Source: Candidatus Saccharimonadota bacterium (lineage in GTDB: Bacteria; Patescibacteriota; Saccharimonadia; Saccharimonadales; UBA10212). From it: DNA of 42,330 bases. Position 1 is the first letter of the stretch; the number at the start of each line of letters is the position of its first letter. Location of the stretch: contig JACPKG010000008.1 of the NCBI GenBank assembly GCA_016187175.1, positions 1-42,330 of the forward strand. The letters run 5' to 3'. Positions 39,917-42,330 of this stretch are shown here, piece after piece. The position numbers were made by a program, and so were the translations under genes. A model generated the notes under the pieces. The model was given only the letters and a program-made list of their open reading frames with translations, was not told the origin of the DNA and made no database searches.

Positions 39917-40927
39917 CTAATAAAGTTGGGGGTGGCCTACTACTGGTTGCGGCAGCGGCCCCCGCTCTTGCGTCTCTAGATATTCACGGATCATCAGTGC
40001 GGCGGTGGCTCCTTCGCCAGTAGCACTGGCAATTTGGAGGGTCGCGCCACTACGAACGTCACCAGCACAAAAAATACCAGCTACCCTAGTCATTAAATGA
40101 ATATCGGTTTTTATAAAGCCCCGCTCATCTAACTCGACACCACTGTCTTCTGTGAATTTGGTATTTGGTAGCAGACCGACAAACACAAATACGCCGTCGG
40201 TTGGAAATTCAACTTTCTGGCCGCTGTTTTTATCTGTGCCAATGACCTTGGTAACCTTGCCGTCTTGGCCAACAATTGCGTCGGTCGTAGTATTGAGATG
40301 AATGGTGATTTTGTCTTTATGTTTCACTAGCTCTTTGATTAGCACGTCACTAGCCTTCAGGCTGCTGCGAACCAGCATATCTATGTGGCTGGCGAATTTG
40401 GTCAAAAAAATTGATTCCTGGGCGGCTGAATTACCACCGCCAATCACTACCAGTTTCTTATCGCGGAAAAAGGCGCCGTCACAGGTTGCACAGTAGTGGA
40501 CGCCCCGGGCATAGTACTCGTCCTCGCCTGATACACCAATTTTTTTATACTCACTGCCCGTAGCGATTAACACCGTCTTGGCATAGATATCGCCTTCGGT
40601 GGTGGTCAGCTTTTTTAGTTTGCCCTGGTCTTCAATTTTTTGGACTTCACCCAGCTCAATTTTCGCGCCGAAGCGCTCGGCTTGTTTGCGCATTTGTTCA
40701 GATAATTCCAGGCCCGATATGCCTTTTTCGAAACCAGGGTAGTTATCAACCCAGTCAGTAACAGCTGCCAAGCCGCCAATAGCTCCTTTTTCAAACAACA
40801 GCGTCTCTATATCTTCGCGGGAGGTATAAAGCGCGGCGGAAAGAGCTGCCGGACCAGCTCCCACAATTACTAAATCGTGCGGCAATTTCTCACTGCCTCG
40901 GCCCTCAACCGTCTGTGTCTGATCCAT
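39917..40927 (-). CDS. trxB: Thioredoxin reductase
   Basis: NADPH- and FAD-dependent enzyme, 336 aa. FAD site GAGPAALSAALYTSR, NADPH site GGGNSAAQE, redox-active CATCDGAFF, and the C-terminal GDVRSGATLQIASATGEG FAD-binding motif. It has its own leaderless promoter 6 nt upstream of ATG 40927 (TTGATATATT) although a glutaredoxin gene lies only 17 nt upstream, so the pair may be expressed both together and separately. No thioredoxin gene in this window. Confidence 0.96.
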   Translation of the reverse strand: MDQTQTVEGRGSEKLPHDLVIVGAGPAALSAALYTSREDIETLLFEKGAIGGLAAVTDWVDNYPGFEKGISGLELSEQMRKQAERFGAKIELGEVQKIEDQGKLKKLTTTEGDIYAKTVLIATGSEYKKIGVSGEDEYYARGVHYCATCDGAFFRDKKLVVIGGGNSAAQESIFLTKFASHIDMLVRSSLKASDVLIKELVKHKDKITIHLNTTTDAIVGQDGKVTKVIGTDKNSGQKVEFPTDGVFVFVGLLPNTKFTEDSGVELDERGFIKTDIHLMTRVAGIFCAGDVRSGATLQIASATGEGATAALMIREYLETQERGPLPQPVVGHPQLY

Positions 40928-40933
40928 CGTTTT

Positions 40934-40943
40934 AATATATCAA
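40934..40943 (-). promoter_or_regulatory. Extended -10 promoter of trxB (leaderless)
   Basis: TTGATATATT on minus, 6 nt before the ATG. It shares the TTGATA core with radA, the HExxH gene, the M1-domain ORF and the uvrB leader. Confidence 0.55.
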
Positions 40944-40944
40944 A

Positions 40945-41193
40945 TTAGGCAATCGCGGGTGCGAGCTTTTGGAGATTAAAGCCAATTACGACTTCTTGGG
41001 TATTGTCTTGCTTAGTAACAATAGTTATTGGCACGGTCATAGCGCCACTAGCTTTGAATACTTCATCTTGGCGTTCAGGGTGATCTTCCAGGTTCACTTC
41101 GTTGTATGGTAGGCCCTTGGTCTTCAGGTAACGTTTAACCATGGGGCAGTAAGAACAGGTGCTGGTAGTGAAAATAGTGATATTTTTGGGCAT
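40945..41193 (-). CDS. Glutaredoxin-like protein (NrdH type)
   Basis: 82-aa thioredoxin-fold protein with the CSYC active site at residues 13-16 (TCSYCPMVKRYLKTKG) and TVPITIV holding the cis-Pro. It probably takes electrons from the adjacent thioredoxin reductase, as NrdH-redoxins do, though this is an inference from gene order. AGGAGGG 7 nt before the ATG is the strongest ribosome binding site in the region, in contrast to the leaderless neighbours. Confidence 0.9.
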   Translation of the reverse strand: MPKNITIFTTSTCSYCPMVKRYLKTKGLPYNEVNLEDHPERQDEVFKASGAMTVPITIVTKQDNTQEVVIGFNLQKLAPAIA

Positions 41194-41266
41194 TTAAGGG
41201 ACCCTCCTGGGCTGTTTGTTAGTTAATTTGTAATTTGCTTTTGTTGTTTATGATTAAACTGCTATT

Positions 41267-41295
41267 AGTTTAACTAGCGCTTGTGGTTTAGTCAA
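41267..41295 (-). promoter_or_regulatory. Promoter of the glutaredoxin gene
   Basis: On minus: -35 TTGACT (41290-41295), 17-bp spacer, -10 TAAACT (41267-41272). Leader of ~67 nt with a strong ribosome binding site. Confidence 0.6.
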
Positions 41296-41343
41296 TACCA
41301 CTATATATTGTGTTTTTCGCACCAGAATTCCACACCGCCGACC

Positions 41344-41856
41344 CTATTTAACGTCTAGAAGGACAATGTCAAAGACCAAATCCGCATTAGCCGGTATGCC
41401 CGACCCTAACGGTGGATTAGCGCCATAAGCTAGGTCAGCCGGGATTAGCAGGCGGCGCTGACCATTAACCTTCATGCCGGGCAAACCATTCGTCCAGCCC
41501 TTAATAACCTGGTTTAGGCTGAATGTTACAGGTTGGCCGGTATCTATCGAGCTTTCAAAAATTGTGCCTGTTGCCGCCACCGCGCCGGTGTATTGTACTG
41601 TTACTGTCGCTCCCGGTTTAACTTCAGCGCCTGTCCCCGCGACTAAATCTATTGACTGCAGCGAATCCACTTTTGCAACGGGCGTAAATTCAGCCAATTT
41701 GGCACCCTTAAGTCGCTCTGTTTTTACTTGGTTTTCTTCAGTGTCGACTTTTTGGTGAGTGGCCTGCCAAAAGCCAACTACACCAACTCCCAAACCGGTG
41801 GCTATAAATAAAACTGCCAGAAATATCCAGCCGGCCCGTCTTAAAGCACTCGTCAT
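41344..41856 (-). CDS. FKBP-type peptidyl-prolyl isomerase, membrane anchored
   Basis: 170 aa. A basic start and hydrophobic residues 11-32 (IFLAVLFIATGLGVGVVGF) anchor it in the membrane. Residues ~70-168 are the FKBP domain: VTVQYTGAVAATGTIFESS, FSLNQVIKGWTNGLPGMKVNGQRRLLIP, LAYGANPP, DLVFDIVLLDVK. It likely assists folding outside the membrane. The start codon is 1 nt past the pheT stop, so it is translated with that gene. Confidence 0.93.
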   Translation of the reverse strand: MTSALRRAGWIFLAVLFIATGLGVGVVGFWQATHQKVDTEENQVKTERLKGAKLAEFTPVAKVDSLQSIDLVAGTGAEVKPGATVTVQYTGAVAATGTIFESSIDTGQPVTFSLNQVIKGWTNGLPGMKVNGQRRLLIPADLAYGANPPLGSGIPANADLVFDIVLLDVK

Positions 41857-41857
41857 C

Positions 41858-42330
41858 TTAAACCCTTTCCGCTTTCAGCTCTTTCTTGGCCCTGGTTGAT
41901 ATTTTATCAAGTAATTTGTTCGACTCGTCTGTCGTCAAGGTTTTGTCCGGATGGGATAAAATAATATGCCAGGTAGTCTGTTTATGTTTTTTATCGCCCG
42001 GCCGCATCGAGGGTTGATAAATGTCAACCGGAGTTAACCAGTAGTTATAGCCGTGCTCATCCGATATTTGGCCAAGAGTTTTTAATACAAAGTCCGTTAG
42101 CTTACCGTAGCTTAAAGTGGCGTCAGTCCGTAGACAGAGATCTTGTTCGATAGCCGGAAATTTGTTTAAAGGTTGATATTGCAGCGGTTGGACGGCCGAC
42201 AGCAGGACCGAAACATCTATTTCCGCCTGGGCAATAAAGTTGGGCAGTTTGAGGGAGCGCTTAAGCGCTTGGGTTGGTTCGCCAACCAGCCCAAATATCT
42301 GGCCTTTTAAATGAACAACAGCTGAACGCT
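41858..42330 (-). CDS. pheT: Phenylalanyl-tRNA synthetase beta subunit, 3' end only
   Basis: The frame runs off the window. The visible ~156 residues cover the end of the catalytic-like region (VVHLKGQIFGLVGEP) and the C-terminal FDX-ACB anticodon-binding domain: YQPLNKFPAIEQDLCL, WLTPVDIYQP, and HPDKTLTTDESNKLLDKI. The protein attaches phenylalanine to tRNA(Phe) with PheS. Stop TAA followed by G and then the FKBP ATG. The alpha subunit should lie outside the window. Confidence 0.9.
   Translation of the reverse strand, partial: RSAVVHLKGQIFGLVGEPTQALKRSLKLPNFIAQAEIDVSVLLSAVQPLQYQPLNKFPAIEQDLCLRTDATLSYGKLTDFVLKTLGQISDEHGYNYWLTPVDIYQPSMRPGDKKHKQTTWHIILSHPDKTLTTDESNKLLDKISTRAKKELKAERV

Noticed and set aside
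1-42330. Recoded UGA (glycine) genetic code as in Gracilibacteria
   Set aside because: TGA ends several genes at the expected lengths, and no in-frame TGA is needed inside conserved genes.

Overview
The window comes from a streamlined bacterium, most likely of the Candidate Phyla Radiation (Patescibacteria), and my best guess is Saccharibacteria. The evidence is compact, mostly minus-strand gene packing with many 1-8 nt overlaps, GatCAB tRNA amidation, a split transketolase, short glycolysis and pentose-phosphate sets, a PilB-type ATPase, and small palindromic repeats inserted inside genes. TGA is used as an ordinary stop codon, which argues against the UGA-recoding CPR lineages. The phylum placement is an inference. 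No rRNA or tRNA gene was found.

Layout. 1-5840: a penicillin-binding protein entering from the left edge, radA, a RbsD/FucU-like protein with an extra domain, and a membrane-anchored HExxH protein. 5841-6558: divergent promoters, an 85-residue protein, and a gene-poor stretch holding a 197-nt rod-like RNA candidate. 6559-13910: clpC under a CIRCE operator, nusA, a lone M1-aminopeptidase N-domain, an M29 aminopeptidase, yraN, rnhB and rplS. 14093-21019: pilB, a SpoU methyltransferase, a CAP-domain membrane protein and dnaE. 21137-29514: a YtxH protein, a small membrane protein, gatB/A/C interleaved with a TM protein, a kinase-fold protein, uvrB and a LOG-like protein. 29521-37986: a sugar kinase and central carbon genes (a frameshifted class II aldolase, split transketolase, rpe, rpiB, GAPDH). 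38073-42330: Nudix, pyrophosphatase, GDPD, thioredoxin reductase, glutaredoxin, FKBP and the 3' end of pheT.

The most notable signal is in the leaders. Several genes are preceded by a compact unit: a promoter placed so that transcription starts at or near the first codon of a 25-57 codon upstream ORF, an inverted repeat joining the two ends of that ORF, and a uORF stop that lies within a few bases of, or overlaps, the start codon of the main gene. Two families recur. Family A (closing helix CCCGTTAGA/TCTAACGGG next to the ATG) precedes rplS, pilB, the small membrane protein at 21670, gatC and uvrB. Family B (33-codon uORF ending MKSLGG-stop) precedes the YtxH gene and the sugar kinase. A third repeat (family C) sits in front of gatA and rpiB. 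The shared features suggest translational coupling through a leader peptide that opens a start-codon-masking helix.

A second theme is leaderless transcription. At least ten genes or uORFs have a -10 box 6-8 nt before the start codon, several with the same extended box TTGATANNNT.
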